A stretch of 64,000 nt of DNA from Humulus lupulus (Eukaryota > Streptophyta > Magnoliopsida > Rosales > Cannabaceae): the NCBI RefSeq assembly GCF_963169125.1, contig NC_084797.1, positions 87,639,868-87,703,867 on the forward strand, given 5' to 3'. Positions 9,020 through 20,897 of the stretch are shown one piece after another. Position numbers and translations under genes: made by a program. Each line of letters opens with the position of its first letter. Position 1 is the stretch's first letter. The notes beneath the pieces are model-generated. The model was not told the DNA's origin, did no database searches, and was given only the letters and a program-made list of their open reading frames with translations.

Positions 9020-11864
9020 GAGCCAAGGTTTATTGGTTCTGGAGATCGACCGAACATGTACGCTCGCTGTCAGTGACAAGCTCGACTCAGGGTTGGTTGG
9101 TATGAATGATTGACATGACTGAATATATGTTTGATTGCCCTGTTTGCCTGCTTATCTAGATGGAGCATGAGAAATGAGATGACATATGCATGAGATACTG
9201 ATAGGGCCTGGCCCTTGACTATTGCATGTTGAGATTGATGCATGCTGAATAATACTATTATGCATATGGATGAATATTGGCATAATGGTTCGCATATTGA
9301 GTGTATGTGGTTAATTTTCTGAATTAATTCATTAGTTATATCTGTTTATTTGCTTGTGTGAAGCATGTTGAGATCTGGGTATACTTGGTGATGATGAATT
9401 TGGTAGCTAAATGTATATCATTGTGGATTTGACCTAGTATATGCTTGTGTGTGCATTATTCCTGTGGATGTTTGGACCTCGTGGTGGTTTGGTTCAGAGT
9501 AGGGACCACAGAGTTCAGGAGTTGGGTCAGTTTTGACAGGTGAACTCGTGTTGTTGGTTCCTAGAAGGGTTTGTGGACCTGATATTGCGTTGAGAGAGGG
9601 ATTCTAGGTATAAGTTGGAGTTGGGATCTCCAGTTATCCCAAAAAGCAGCAGCAAAGGGTCACTAGGGTGTGAGTAAGCTGTGGAGTTTGTCAGTTGTGA
9701 CGGGATAGAAGGATAGCGGATTTCTCTGGGGAAATAGCTGATTTCGAGGTTTTGACAGTAAGGTTACAAGTGTTGGTTTACTGTGAAGTACAGACAGACA
9801 AGGGTATTATATGAAAGGCTTAAAGGGTGTTATCCTCTAGTGTTGAGGAAGGTTCGAGTTGACAAGGAATTTATCAATAGACGAGCAGAGTTAATTCCAC
9901 CCATGGTTAAGAGGATGAGAGATCCTGATTAGAGGGTTATGTTAAATGTTGAGGCAGGGAGATGCCTGGAATTGGTACTTGGGCTGAGGTACTGGCTTAA
10001 TAGGTTGGGAAGAACCTAGATGATGAATTGTTAGAGGTTATAAATACGTGAATTGAACTGTGGAGACTGGTGGACTTATAAGTTTGGTTTGGACTGATAG
10101 AGTAACAACAGTGTAGAATAATGGGTTTGGTGAATTGGATAATTCATTTCGGGAATTTTACTGGCGGATGTATCTGGAATTGATGACGACCCATTTAAGG
10201 ATGTGAGATCGGGAATAGTCTAAGGTATTTGGGCTGCTCTGAGGTACGAGTTTATCGTCTGCATGTTGATGGCAGAGAGGGCCATGTTGTTCGAGGAACT
10301 GATGGTTGATGATTAGAGCATGAGTGCTAGAGCCGCAAGGGCGGTGCTTCCTTTGATGGAATTAGTAAAGATAGATTCGTGATAATCAAGTTGAAAGAAC
10401 CCCCGGATAGTGTTGTGGCTTCTGGATTGCCAAGAAAAGGGGGAAAAGTCTGACTGATAAGACGGTACTTTTGTTGATAGAACGCAGCGAGGTCGGATTC
10501 TCAATTTTGAGGGAAAAAGGACTCCAGACAGTGCTTGGGCGCCTAGATTGAGATTGGAAAGAAGCCTGATCGAAAAGGGTAGTTATCGAGATGGCGACAG
10601 GAACCAGGAGGTTAATTGGTATGCACATGAGGAGGAGGATGCCACCTGAGAGGAGGTCAGGTGAGGACATGACTTCTACGTAGAATGACTCGGGATGTTA
10701 GGATGGATTTCCCATGGTGCGGGAAACGGAGAACTGGAATGCATCGATACATTCGAGGTTCGAGGCTGAGTCCTCAAGGATGAGTATTTAACTGACGAGC
10801 TTATACTTTGGACATGTAGCGAACTGGAAGGGCTCGGTGTTGAGAATGTTCCGAGAGGGAGATGGACATAGAGAGGTTACCTCAAAGGTGCCATTTGAGA
10901 GGCCGAAGACAGTAATACTTATTGAGAAGGAATTAGAACTCTGGCAGATGGATTGTCGAGGATATCATCTGGAGTACGTAAAGGAGACAGAGCTGACCAG
11001 TGGAAAAATTATGTGGGTATGAAAAGAAATATTTGGGAGTACTTCAAGGTTGGACTACAGATAGGATTGGTATAAGGAACGAGGCAAAGGACGGTTATGG
11101 CTGGCAGGAAATCTAATGAAGCAATCGAAGGAATTTGATCTTGGATTAGCCAGAGTGTTATACTGCGAGGATTGCTAGTATCGTCGGGTTAGGACGAAAA
11201 GTACAATGTTGGATACAAGATGGGACGATGTCCCCAAGAGTTGGTCTATGACATGGTTATTGCCAGTTGGAAACCGAGGATAGAGACATTTCGTGGATGG
11301 TCTAGTTTGCGCCGGCTAGAGTGTGAGGAGCTAGTAACAAAGATTCTGGAATGGTTCAAGCTATAGTAGCACAGGTAAGTCTTTAGACAGAGAATGAATG
11401 AACGGTGTGGGCAAGTCCCCTTCAAGCTCACGAGCAGTGCATGTGGATTACTCCCAGACAGAAATGGTGAGCAACTGATTATTATGCTGAAGACGTTAGT
11501 ACCCAGAAGACAGAGTCTCAGGTAAGGTTCTACGGAGTGTTAGTTGGGTGTCGTCAGGAGTTCTCAGATTACAGCTGCAAGAAGAAAGGTCAGGTAAGAG
11601 AAGAATTGATCTGAAGCCGCAAAGAAGCTAATGAAGAGCGTCTGAAGAATTGAAAGCATGACAAGACTGGTAAGCGCGTCATTTATTGCACAAGCACCTC
11701 CGGAGACGACTACATCAGAGATGAGAAGAACAGCAAAACTTGAGGTTAGACGGATTGAGTGGTGTCAAATCAGAAAGAAATTCAGAAGACAAGGTAAGAT
11801 TTGATTGGTTACGGACGATGATGGAATTTGTGTGTGTTATGATTAAGTAAAGAGTGATGGAATT
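9020..11864 (+). other. Non-coding internal region of the nested fragment
   Basis: The first 100 bases match the leader of element C (ACATGTACGCTCGCTGTCAGT). After that I recognise no Gag, protease or pol motif on either strand; the longest open frames are under 100 codons. It may be a heavily decayed pol or the internal part of a non-autonomous (LARD-like) derivative. A translated search against chromovirus polyproteins would tell these apart. Confidence 0.5.
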
Positions 11865-14800
11865 CAGAAGCAGAGGCGCCTCGGAACAACCCGGGCTGAA
11901 GCCTTAGAGGAAGAAGTATCCCGGCTCAAGAAATGCGGCTTTATCCGTGAAGCAAAGTTTCCGATTTGGGTCGCCAACCCCGTGCTGGTCCCAAAGCCCA
12001 ACGGGAAGTGGAGGACCTGCATCGACTTCTCTGACCTGAATAAAGCCTGCCCCAAGGATTGTTTTCCATTGCCAAGGATTGACCAATTGGTGGATGCCAC
12101 GGCGGAGCACGAGCTCATGTCCTTTATGGATGCGTACTCAGGCTACAATCAGATCACCATGAATCCGATGGACCAGGAGCACACCAGCTTCATGACCCCG
12201 ACTAACGTTTATTGTTACAAGGTCATGCCATTCGGGCTGAAGAACGCCGGTGCTACGTACCAAAGGTTAGTAAATAGAATGTTCGCAAACCAGATCGGGA
12301 AGAACATGGAAGTGTACGTTGATGACATGCTAGTCAAGTCAAAGACTGTCGATAACCATATTTCCGACCTGGAAGAATGCTTCAAGATACTACGGGAGTA
12401 TGGCATGAGGCTTAATCCGCAGAAGTGCACTTTTGGAGTCGCATCGGGAAAATTCCTGGGTTTCATCGTCAATACCCGGGGAATCGAGGCAAACCTCGAC
12501 AAGATCAGATCATTACTCGAGCTTCCCTCACCCAGGTCGCGCAAAGATGTCCAAGGCCTGACGGGAAGGGTGGCAGCCCTCAATCGGTTTATTTCAAAAT
12601 CCACCGATAAGTGCTTACCATTCTACAACCTGCTCCGAGGAAATAAGAAGTTCAAATGGACAGAAGAGTGCAAAAGCGCTTTCCTCGACCTGAAGGCACA
12701 TCTGGCCGAGCCACCCGTATTATCCAAACCAAAAGCAGGAGAGCCTCTTTTTCTCTACTTAGCTGTCACAGAGGATGCAGCTAGTGCCGTATTGGTCCGA
12801 GAAGAAGACCAGGTTCAGAGACCTGTCTACTACATCAGCAAGAGACTTCTCGGAGCTGAGTCTCGGTACCCGTTGATGGAGAAATTGGCATTCTGCTTTA
12901 TTACGGCCTCTCAAAAGCTCAGGCCGTACTTCCAGTCCCACTCAATACACATCATAACCGATCAGCCTTTAAGGCAGGTTTTGCAAAAACCTGAAGCATC
13001 GGGACGTCTGTTAAAGTGGGCTATCGAACTCAGTCAGTTTGAGATTTTGTACACCCCACGAACTGCTATAAAAAGTCAGGCCCTGGCCGATTTTGTAGCA
13101 AAATGCACAGGATTCCGGGAGGATCCTGCAGAAGACTCACCCCAGGTCACCTCGGCCCAGGCGTCGTGGAGGATCTTCGTGGATGGTTCATCCAATGAGA
13201 ACGGCTCCGGGGCTGGAATCATTTTAATATCCCCTGAGGGGCATAGATTCCACTCGGTGCTGAGATTCGGATTTAAGGCCTCCAACAATGAGGCCGAATA
13301 TGAAGCTTTGCTGGCCGGGCTAAGAATAGCCCAGGAGCTGAAGGCGAGCTCCGTCCAGTTCTTCAGTGACTCCCAGCTCGTGGTAAACCAGGTTCTGGGC
13401 AAATATCAGGCACGAGGACCCAAGATGGCTGCCTACCTAGCAAAGGTAAAAGTGGAACTGTCCGCGTTTGGGTGAGGCTCAATCGAGCAGATACCTCGGG
13501 AACAGAATGCTAACGTAGACGCTCTTGCCAAGCTCGCCACCTCCGGGGAGACGGAGGCTCTGGGGTTAGTTCCGGTAGAGTTCTTGGAAAAACCAAGTAT
13601 AGAAGAGGCCAGGGCGGAGGTCGAGATGATCGACGCTAGGGCGACCTGGATGACCCCCATCCTTGAGTATCTCACCGGAGGGAAGCTACCTGAAGGGCGT
13701 AATGATGCACGGCGGGTACTGTACCAGGCCCCAAGGTAAACGGTGGTAGACGGGGTGCTATACCGACGTGGGCACTCCCTACCCCTCCTACGATGTGTTC
13801 TTCCAGGCGAAGCAAAGGCCATCCTACAGGAAGTGCATGAGGGTTTTTGCGGAGATCACACTGTGGGGCAAAGCTTGGCCCTAAAAGTTCTGAGGCAAGG
13901 ATATTACTGGCCCACTCTATCCAAGGATTCGATCTCGTATGTCAAGAAGTGCGACAAGTGCCAGCAATTCACCACCGTTGCCCGAGCTCCCCCTGTCGAG
14001 CTGAAGATGATTTCGTCCCCATGGCCGTTTACAGTTTGGGGGATCGACTTGGTTGGCGCCCTCCCTACTGGAAAAGGCAGGGTCCGTTACGCCGTGGTGG
14101 CCATCGACTACTTTATGAAGTGGGCTGAGGCAGAACCTTTGGCAACGATAACTTCCAAAAAAGTCCTCGACTTCGTGGTTAAGAGCATTATCTGCCGATT
14201 CGGGCTGCCCAAGAAAATCGTTTCCGACAATGGGACTCAGTTCGACAGCGACCTCTTCACCGAATTTTGCAAAAGGTACGGAATTGTGAAAAGTTTCTCC
14301 TCCGTGGCCTATCCTCAGGCGAATGGCCAGGTCGAGGCCGTCAACAAGACATTAAAGGCGAGCTTCAAGAAGAGACTAGACGAAGCAAAGGGGGTCTGGC
14401 CAGAACAGCTCCACCAGGTTCTATGGGCATACCGGACCTCGCATCGGACTCCTACGGGTCATACTCCTTTCTCCCTGACCTTTGGGAGTAAGGCAGTCCT
14501 CCCTGTGGAGATTAAGGTACTTTCGCATAGGGTCCAGGCATATGACCAGGACCGCAACCACGAGCTACTTTGCACTTCCCTCGACTTGATTGATGAAAGA
14601 CGAGAAGATTCGCAACTCCAACTCGCACATTACCAGCAAAAAATCACTCGTTATTTCAACTCAAAAGTCAAAAAGCACGCCTTTAGCATGGGCGACCTGG
14701 TCCTCAGGAGTGTTTTCTTAGCCGGAAAGGATCCCAAAGAGGGAGTATTGGGACCGAACTGGGAAGGGCCATATCAAATCATCGAGGTCATTAAAGAAGG

Positions 14801-14882
14801 AACTTACAAATTAGCTCGGCTTAATGGAGGGGCAGTCCCATGAACTTGGAACGCCATCCATTTGAAGAGATATTATCAATGA
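11865..14882 (+). pseudogene. Pol of element A: RT, RNase H, archaeal-type RNase H, integrase
   Basis: One reading frame of about 1005 codons broken only by three stops: TGA 13473-13475, TAA 13737-13739, TGA 14841-14843. It opens with RT residues QKQRRL and ALEEEV, then WVANPVLVPKPNGKWRTCIDF, and carries the catalytic YVDD (12315-12326). RNase H follows at about 12750-13115 (SAVLVREEDQVQRPVYYISKRL). A second, archaeal-type RNase H follows at about 13170-13470 (FVDGSSNENGSGAG, NNEAEYEALLAGL). Integrase runs from about 13743: the HHCC finger (H, GDH, CDKCQQF), then WGIDLVG, VSDNGTQF and NGQVEAVNK supplying D, D and E. Both TGA stops fit CGA to TGA change at a methylated CpG. Otherwise little decayed. 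Confidence 0.92.
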
Positions 14883-15029
14883 TTCCCTTGTAAAAGGCCA
14901 TTTTTTATGTATTACGCAATGAGAAATTTTTGTTTATGATTGTACATGTTTACAAGTGTAATCTAAAGTAACCACGAAAGACCCTTTCCTAGTTACTTGG
15001 GGGGCATATGGTACCTGGATATAACAAGG

Positions 15030-16075
15030 TCGCCTTAAAGACTTAGAAGTTAATTTAAATCGATTGATCGTTGTTTTTCTTAAAAGACACGAGATATTGA
15101 TAAAAATTAACGCGAACTAAGTCCTATCTTGGATTTAACCAGGTCATAAAACTTAGAAGTTAATTTAAATCGATTGATCATTGTTTTTCTTAAAAGACAC
15201 GAGATATTGATAAAAATTAACGCGAACTAAGTCCTATCCTGGATTTAACCAGGTCATAAAACTTAGAAGTTAATTTAAATCGATTGATCGTTGTTTTTCT
15301 TAAAGAGCACGAGATATTGATAAAAATTAACACGGACTAAGTTTTCAAATTAAGTTCCTGGACATAACCAGGTCATAAAACTTAGAAGTTAATTTAAATC
15401 GATTGATCGTTGTTTTTCTTAAAGAGCACGAGATATTGATAAAAATTAACATGAACTAAGTTTTCAAATTAAGTTCCTGGACATAACCAGGTCATAAAAC
15501 TTAGAAGTTAATATAAATCGATTGATCGTTGTTTTTCTTAAAAAGCACGAGATATTGATAAAAATTAACACGAACTAAGTTTTCAAATTAAGTTCCTGGA
15601 TATAACCAGGTCATAAAACTTAGAAGTTAATTTAAATCGATTGATCGTTGTTTTTCTTAAAAAGCACGAGATATTGATAAAAATTAACATGAACTAAGTT
15701 TTCAAATTAAGTTCCCGGATATAACCAGGTCATAAAACTTAGAAGTTAATTTAAATCGATTGATCGTTGTTTTTCTTAAAAAGCACGAGATATTGATAAA
15801 AATTAACATGAACTAAGTTTTCAAATTAAGTTCCCGGACATAACCAGGTCATAAAACTTAGAAGTTAACTTAAATCGGTTGATCGTTGTTTTTCTTAAAG
15901 AGCACGAGATATTGATAAAAATTAACACGGACTAAGTTTTCAAATTAAGTTCCTGGACATAACCAGGTCATAAAACTTAGAAGTTAATTTAAATCGATTG
16001 ATCGTTGTTTTTCTTAAAAAGAACAAGATATTGATAAAAATTAACGCGAACTAAGTTTTTCAAAATAGTAACTAA
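15030..16075 (+). repeat. Nine-copy tandem repeat (110/119 bp) in the 3' region of element A
   Basis: The anchor ACTTAGAAGTTAA starts at 15041, 15151, 15261, 15380, 15499, 15618, 15737, 15856 and 15975, so the period is 110, 110, then 119 bp six times. Each unit carries a conserved TAAATCGATTGATCGTTG stretch and GATATTGATAAAAATTAAC. The 119-bp form has an extra GTTTTCAAATTAAGTT-type segment. It lies between the pol stop and the antisense gene. Tandem arrays in this position are known in Tat/Ogre elements and can seed satellites. Confidence 0.95.
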
Positions 16076-16212
16076 CATGCGTAAAGGAAAAAGGAAGTAA
16101 ATCGATTAAAAATAAAATTGATAGTTGGATGCCTCGAGGTGAAAAACCTCATGCAAAAGTTACACACAAAAAATCGAAAATATTAAAGGAAAGGTTGCAA
16201 AATGGAAAGGCC

Positions 16213-16700
16213 CTAGGCTCCACCAGTCGGCCCCATGGAGGTCGCCGTCTCGGCCTCCTGCTCGGCCACGACGGAGGCTTCCCCAGTCTCAGAAGGTGCT
16301 TCTTTCTGGAGGCGAGCTTTAAACCCCTCCAGCAAGGGCTCCCAGACGTCCGCTCCCAAGAAGGAGAAGTCGCCATCCGGGTTATAGGCCCAGCAATGGT
16401 AGAGCATGTCCTCCATGGCGGTGCCTGAAGCTGCCTTCTCGGCTTCCAGGGCGGCCTTGGCCTCCTCGGCCCCAGCCTTCGCAGTGTCTAACTCTGCCCG
16501 AGCAGCGGCGAGGGCGACTTTGGTAGCCTTGACCTCTTGAAGCTTGGGACGGGCTTCTTCCAGCTCGGCCTGTGCGGCCACCAGGGCATCCTTAGCCGTC
16601 TGCAAGGAAGCCTGGTGGGCGGCCACAACCACCTGATGCTCGCCCCTCATATCCTCGAGCTGGGCCTTGGTCCTGGCTATGCTCCGGTGAAGGACCAAGG
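16213..16700 (-). pseudogene. Coiled-coil C-terminal exon of the element A antisense gene
   Basis: Minus strand: Ala/Glu/Lys-rich heptads (AALEAEKAAS, ELEEARPKLQEVKA) followed by a short folded-looking segment (MLYHCWAYNPDGDFSFLG) and an acidic tail. The homologous tail in F is KEATFLSFFDFWKHN and LEAEEKAKAKT. Coiled coil predicts oligomerisation; nothing catalytic is seen. About 120 bp of plain sequence separates its end from the tandem repeats. Confidence 0.7.
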
Positions 16701-18238
16701 CTATGCAAAAACGGAGAGGCAACTGCCTTAGAAAAAAAGAAGGGAGAAAGGAAAAACAGGGCAAGGCATGATAATCAAAAATCATAAAAGGGTAAGGTCA
16801 GATTACCGTTAGGGCCATGCCCAATGAAGATTCCAATACGCCCACCGGGCTCCTTGTTTCGATGGCCCTGAGCTCCCTCTCGTTGAAGCGGTAGAAGTGG
16901 CTGACGGCGTAGTTCGCCGTCTCATACACCGTCCCCCGAAAGACATCTGGAATCTTCTCCAGGTCCGGGGGTCAACCGGGATGCGCACCTCGGTAGGCAC
17001 AATCGCTGAATCCCCTGGCTCCGCCCTTGTGTCCCGGATGAAGGCCGGAGCTCGTGGAGGGGGTGGGGGATGCTCCCCCCTGCAGCAGGAGGTGCAGTTT
17101 CCTCGACCTGGGCGGCTGGGGGCTGCTCTTTCTCCTTTGCAGGAGACTTGGTTGGGGTCCCGACGGCTTTCTTCGCTGTCCGGAGCTTCTTCATTTTGGG
17201 CCCAGAGGCCCCAGCTGAGGAGTTCCCCCCGGTGAACACAGCCCGTAGATTTTTTCCCCCGGGCTGAGACATCTCCTCTGGCAAAACAAAGATATGGTTA
17301 GTACACAAGTTAGCAGTCATGCAAAAACAAAAACAAAGGGGAAAAAAGCAAAATTCAAGTATATATATATACTAAAGGGAATCCTACCCCCCGAGCTAGA
17401 AGAAGAATCTATGATTACGACCATCGGCCCGGAGCTTCCGCGGGGGAATCTAAGGCAATTATTTCTCGAGCTGGCGCAGGTTCTGGATCCGAGGCTGTCT
17501 CAGGACTAGACTCTTCTACATATTGCCTAAGACCTGGAGCTACGACACCCTCCTGGAGTGATGGCCATGATCAAAGGTTAGTCCCATACTCCTCGAATAG
17601 GACTGACCTAAAAGCTAGGGTGTTGTCTACAACTATGGTACCCCTAGGGCGGCTACTTTCATAATCCAACACGAGCTGGTCGACGTAGTGGAGCAAGGTT
17701 TCATCAAAGTCTGGGTCACTTCGATGGCGTTGGACGATCTGTTTGGGATTGAACCTAGCTAGCCGAGGGTCTGCAGTGGCCCTATCTAAGTTCCTAAACA
17801 TGTATGGGTTACCTTGGCCGGAGGGACCTGCAGCTGCTCCGGACCGGATCCTCTCCTCGTCCGTTCTTTGGGCGACCTCCAACACCTGCTTCCTCGTCCT
17901 CACGAGGGGCACCTCATCCTCCTCATCTTCATCCCCCGCGACCTCCTCCACGATGATAGGCCTCATATCGAGGGCTGGGGGAAGCACCCGGGGCCTCCTC
18001 AGGTTTAGAGTCTAGCCTGGGGAGATCATCTTACAGGCCAACATCGTCTCGTCTGTCACGAGCTGACGATAGTCTTTTTCACTGGGGGGCAAGCCCGCCA
18101 GTGTCTCGTACTGGCTCCCGAGGATCACAGACTTCTCTGTCCTCGTGAAGATAGCTGTAGAATTATTCTAAGTCAGAAATGGATATAGGAGGAACTGACC
18201 GATACTTAACTTACGAGCTAAGGTTGAAAGGCACTTAC

Positions 18239-18775
18239 GAGGACGGTTGAAGTAGTGCAGCTCGCAGTTTCGGAACCCCGTCGACATAAAGAATTGATCT
18301 TTGAAGTCGTTGGGGTGGCTGGGCAGCTTGATGACCGCAGTCGTGTTGGGGAACCGGGTTAAGTAATAGAACCCGTCACCTCGCCCCCGTTGCTCCGGGC
18401 TGGCCTTGAGGCAGAAGAAATACATAATGTCTGCAGGAGTGGGGACCTCCCACTCCTGTTTCAAGAACAAGTATCTTAACCCTGCCAACAAACGGTAAGA
18501 GTTGAGGGGGAGCTGGAATGGGGCCAACCTCACGTAGTTGAGGAAATCGGCGAAGTACTGGTCCAACGGGAGGAAGGCCCTCGCCTTGAAATGTTCGTCG
18601 CTCCAGGCCGAGAACACCTCATCAAGCGGGGCGCAACTCCGCTCCCCTTCTAAGGGAGGTCGAGCAATCACGGTTCCTCTCCCCAGCTCGATGTTATGGG
18701 AGAGGAATATTTTGTTTACCCTCGCCTGGTCAGTGATCTTCGAGACGATCTTCTCCGCCTCAAAGAATGCGTCGG
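18239..18775 (-). pseudogene. Exon with 'putative gypsy type transposon' domain (element A antisense gene)
   Basis: Minus strand, residues PDAFFEAEKIVSK through PLDQYFADFLNYVRLAPFQLPLNSYRLLAGLRYLF to ELHYFNRPRK. The aligned stretch in element F is LHSFFQGVVNYFRVAPFQTTPNGYRMLTALYILY; the shared pattern (L-x2-FF/YF, N-Y-x-R-x-APFQ, N-x-YR-x-L) is what I recognise as the family core. Upstream residues (RREERSQEVRRQLEVA order) continue in frame beyond the two solo LTRs at about 20100-20149. Confidence 0.7.
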
Positions 18776-18776
18776 G

Positions 18777-19435
18777 TGATGAGGACACCAAGACTAAAGA
18801 TCCAAGTCTAATTCCAGTTGGTCTGGTGACGAGGGCGCAAGCCAAAATACTTAGTTTAGGAGCTTGATGAGTCTTATTGTATTTTGTCATCTTGTATTTT
18901 TTATTTAGTCTTTGTTTATTTTGTGAAAAGTCAAACACTTGACTTGTGTGAGTCCAAGAGTCCTTTTGTCCTTAATATTCGGTTTTCATTAGGAAGACAA
19001 AGGGTTGTCTTTAAATTTCAGTTTTCATTAGAAAGACAACGGGTTGTCTTTATTTGTCAGTTTTCATTAGGAAGACAAAAGGTTGTCTTTATTTTTTTGG
19101 TTTTTAGGAAGACAAAGGGGCTTGTCTTGATGTATTTTTCGGCTATATAAGGCCTTGAAAACATTTGGAAAAAAATCAGATTATGTTGAATGAAATTGTG
19201 AGTTTATTTCTTCTTGAGTTCTTGAAGAAACTTTTGAACTTATCAAGGAGATTCCTTGTGGCGTTCATCCTGACTTATCAAACGGATTCCATCCCCGTTT
19301 GTGGCGTCTTCCTCATACCAAGGTTTGTGCTTGGCTAAGCATTGGGTCGCGGTTCCATTCCAATCTCGTATGTTCTTGGTGGCTGTTCCATATTTGGTGT
19401 CGGGTTTCATCACAATGTTGGTGTGGTTCGTATCA
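18777..19435 (+). mobile_element. G-family solo LTR S1
   Basis: Starts TGATGAGGACACC and ends GGTTCGTATCA; flanked by perfect 5-bp duplications TCGGG (18772-18776 and 19436-19440). About 659 bp, compared with 623 bp for the LTRs of G1. It interrupts the antisense gene of element A. Confidence 0.93.
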
Positions 19436-19452
19436 TCGGGGGCCACCTCGAG

Positions 19453-20095
19453 TGATACGAACCACGCCAACAAGTGTGACGAAACCCGACACCAAATATG
19501 GAACAGCCACCAAGGACACACGAGATTGGAATGGAACCGCGACCCAATGCTTAGCCAATCACGAACCTTGGTATGAGGAAGACGCCACAAACGGGGATGG
19601 AATCCGTTTGATAAGTCAGGATGAACGCCACAAGGAATCTCCTTGATAAGTTCAAAAGTTTCTTCAAGAACTCAAGAAGAAATAAACTCACAATTTCATC
19701 AACATAATCTGCCTTTTCACATTGTTTTGGCAGTCCTTATAAGGAAGAAAATTACATGAAAACAAGACCCTTGGTCTTCCTAATGAAACCGAAAAATTAA
19801 GGACAACCCATTTGTCTTCCACATAAAAACCGAAATTAAAGACAAGCTTTTTTGTCTTCCTAATAAAACCGAAAATTAAAGTCCAAAAGGACTATTGGAC
19901 TCACACAAGTCAAATGTTTGACTTATCACAAAATAAACAAAGACTAAATAAAAAAACGTGATTAAAAATAAAAAGACTCATTACAGGAAGCTAAATATTG
20001 ATCAAGCTCCTAAACTGGTGTCCTCATCATTCCTCCCCTCTTGACTTGGATCAACTGGAACTTGACTTGGATTTTGAGTCTTGGTGTCCTCATCA
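19453..20095 (-). mobile_element. G-family solo LTR S2 (opposite orientation)
   Basis: Starts TGATACGAACCAC and ends GTGTCCTCATCA on the plus strand; flanked by perfect TCGAG duplications (19448-19452 and 20096-20100). Near its right end it holds a second GGTGTCCTCATCA followed by a polypyrimidine stretch (about 20017-20042) equal to an LTR edge plus polypurine tract, so this copy has an internal partial duplication. Confidence 0.92.
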
Positions 20096-20888
20096 TCGAG
20101 CTGCCTACGGACTTCTTGGGAGCGTTCTTCTCGGGTCCCATCTGGTCGTCTAGCGAACAAAAAGAAGAAATTTTAGAAAAAGGCAACCTTAAAATGGAGA
20201 AGAATCTGAGTGTGTTTCCTTGGCACGAGCTGGGGTAAGCCCAGCCCGTGGAGGGTGAGACCACGCGGTTCTATGAACACGCGCCTGTGCTCCCAACAGA
20301 TCCCCGATTACTCAGAATTCGTGTGTCAGGAGGGTCAGGATAGAATTTTCCTTGGAAGGAAAGTTTCAGTAGGCAAGAAAGGCAAAACCGCCTGTGAAGC
20401 GTGTCCCCTAAGCTACCCAGTTTTACACCCAAAATACTGGGTATTTTAAACAAGCATACCTAAAATCCTACCTAGAAAATTTCTCCAGAAAACACAACAA
20501 TGCTCCTAAATGGTTTTCTACTGCAAACGATACCCTAACCTAAAAGGCTTTCACCCTTCATGCCCACAAAAAACCAACAAAACCTTGCATGTGGCTACAG
20601 TAAATATTTACTTAAGCTACAGTGAAAAATAATTTCAAAACATGCACAGTCAGGAGACTTACAGAATGTTCTGGTTGAGAAGAGGATGAAGGGATCGCCT
20701 GGGTTGGGGCTTCATCGGAGTAGTTGATTCCAAAGCTTCGAAGGAGCCCTTACACCTGAACTTCTTGAGTGCTGGGAATGGCAGCCGGAAAGAAGAGGGT
20801 TTCTCTTTTGAAAATGAAGAGAGAAGAAGAAGAAAATTTCTGAAAAATTTCAAATGAACGGGTGGCCCATGCGTAAGGTGGCCACCCC

Positions 20889-20897
20889 TTTTATATA
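20889..20897 (-). promoter_or_regulatory. TATA box of the element A antisense gene
   Basis: Minus strand TATATAAAA about 265 bp inside the 3' LTR. It is followed about 30 bp on by a pyrimidine-rich leader (TTTTCTTCTTCTTCTCTC) and a splice donor. The matching feature in F is TTTATAAATAA near 44500. Confidence 0.5.

Larger units (their letters stand above)
6618..11864 (+). mobile_element. Tekay-like LTR element fragment nested in element A
   Basis: A 2387-bp LTR (6618-9004), a PBS and about 2.8 kb of internal sequence lie between the protease and RT of element A. There is no second LTR. On the right, element A resumes with RT codons at 11865, but roughly 150 or more of its codons between protease and RT are missing. 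A deletion has therefore removed the 3' part of the insert together with flanking A sequence. No TSD can be matched. The LTR belongs to the same superfamily as those at 22820, 57894 and 61283. Confidence 0.8.

Noticed and set aside
15030..16075. Possible CRISPR-like array
   Set aside because: Units of 110-119 bp are contiguous without unique spacers, in a plant retrotransposon; it is a tandem repeat.
19243..19646. Overlapping 115-codon frames on both strands beginning MWRLPHTKV
   Set aside because: They lie in the opposed solo LTRs and recur wherever this LTR occurs (for example near 29150, 33290 and 51187); no known domain.
18777..20095. A single foldback transposon or inverted duplication
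   Set aside because: Each arm has its own perfect 5-bp duplication (TCGGG, TCGAG), so two separate solo LTR insertions explain it better.
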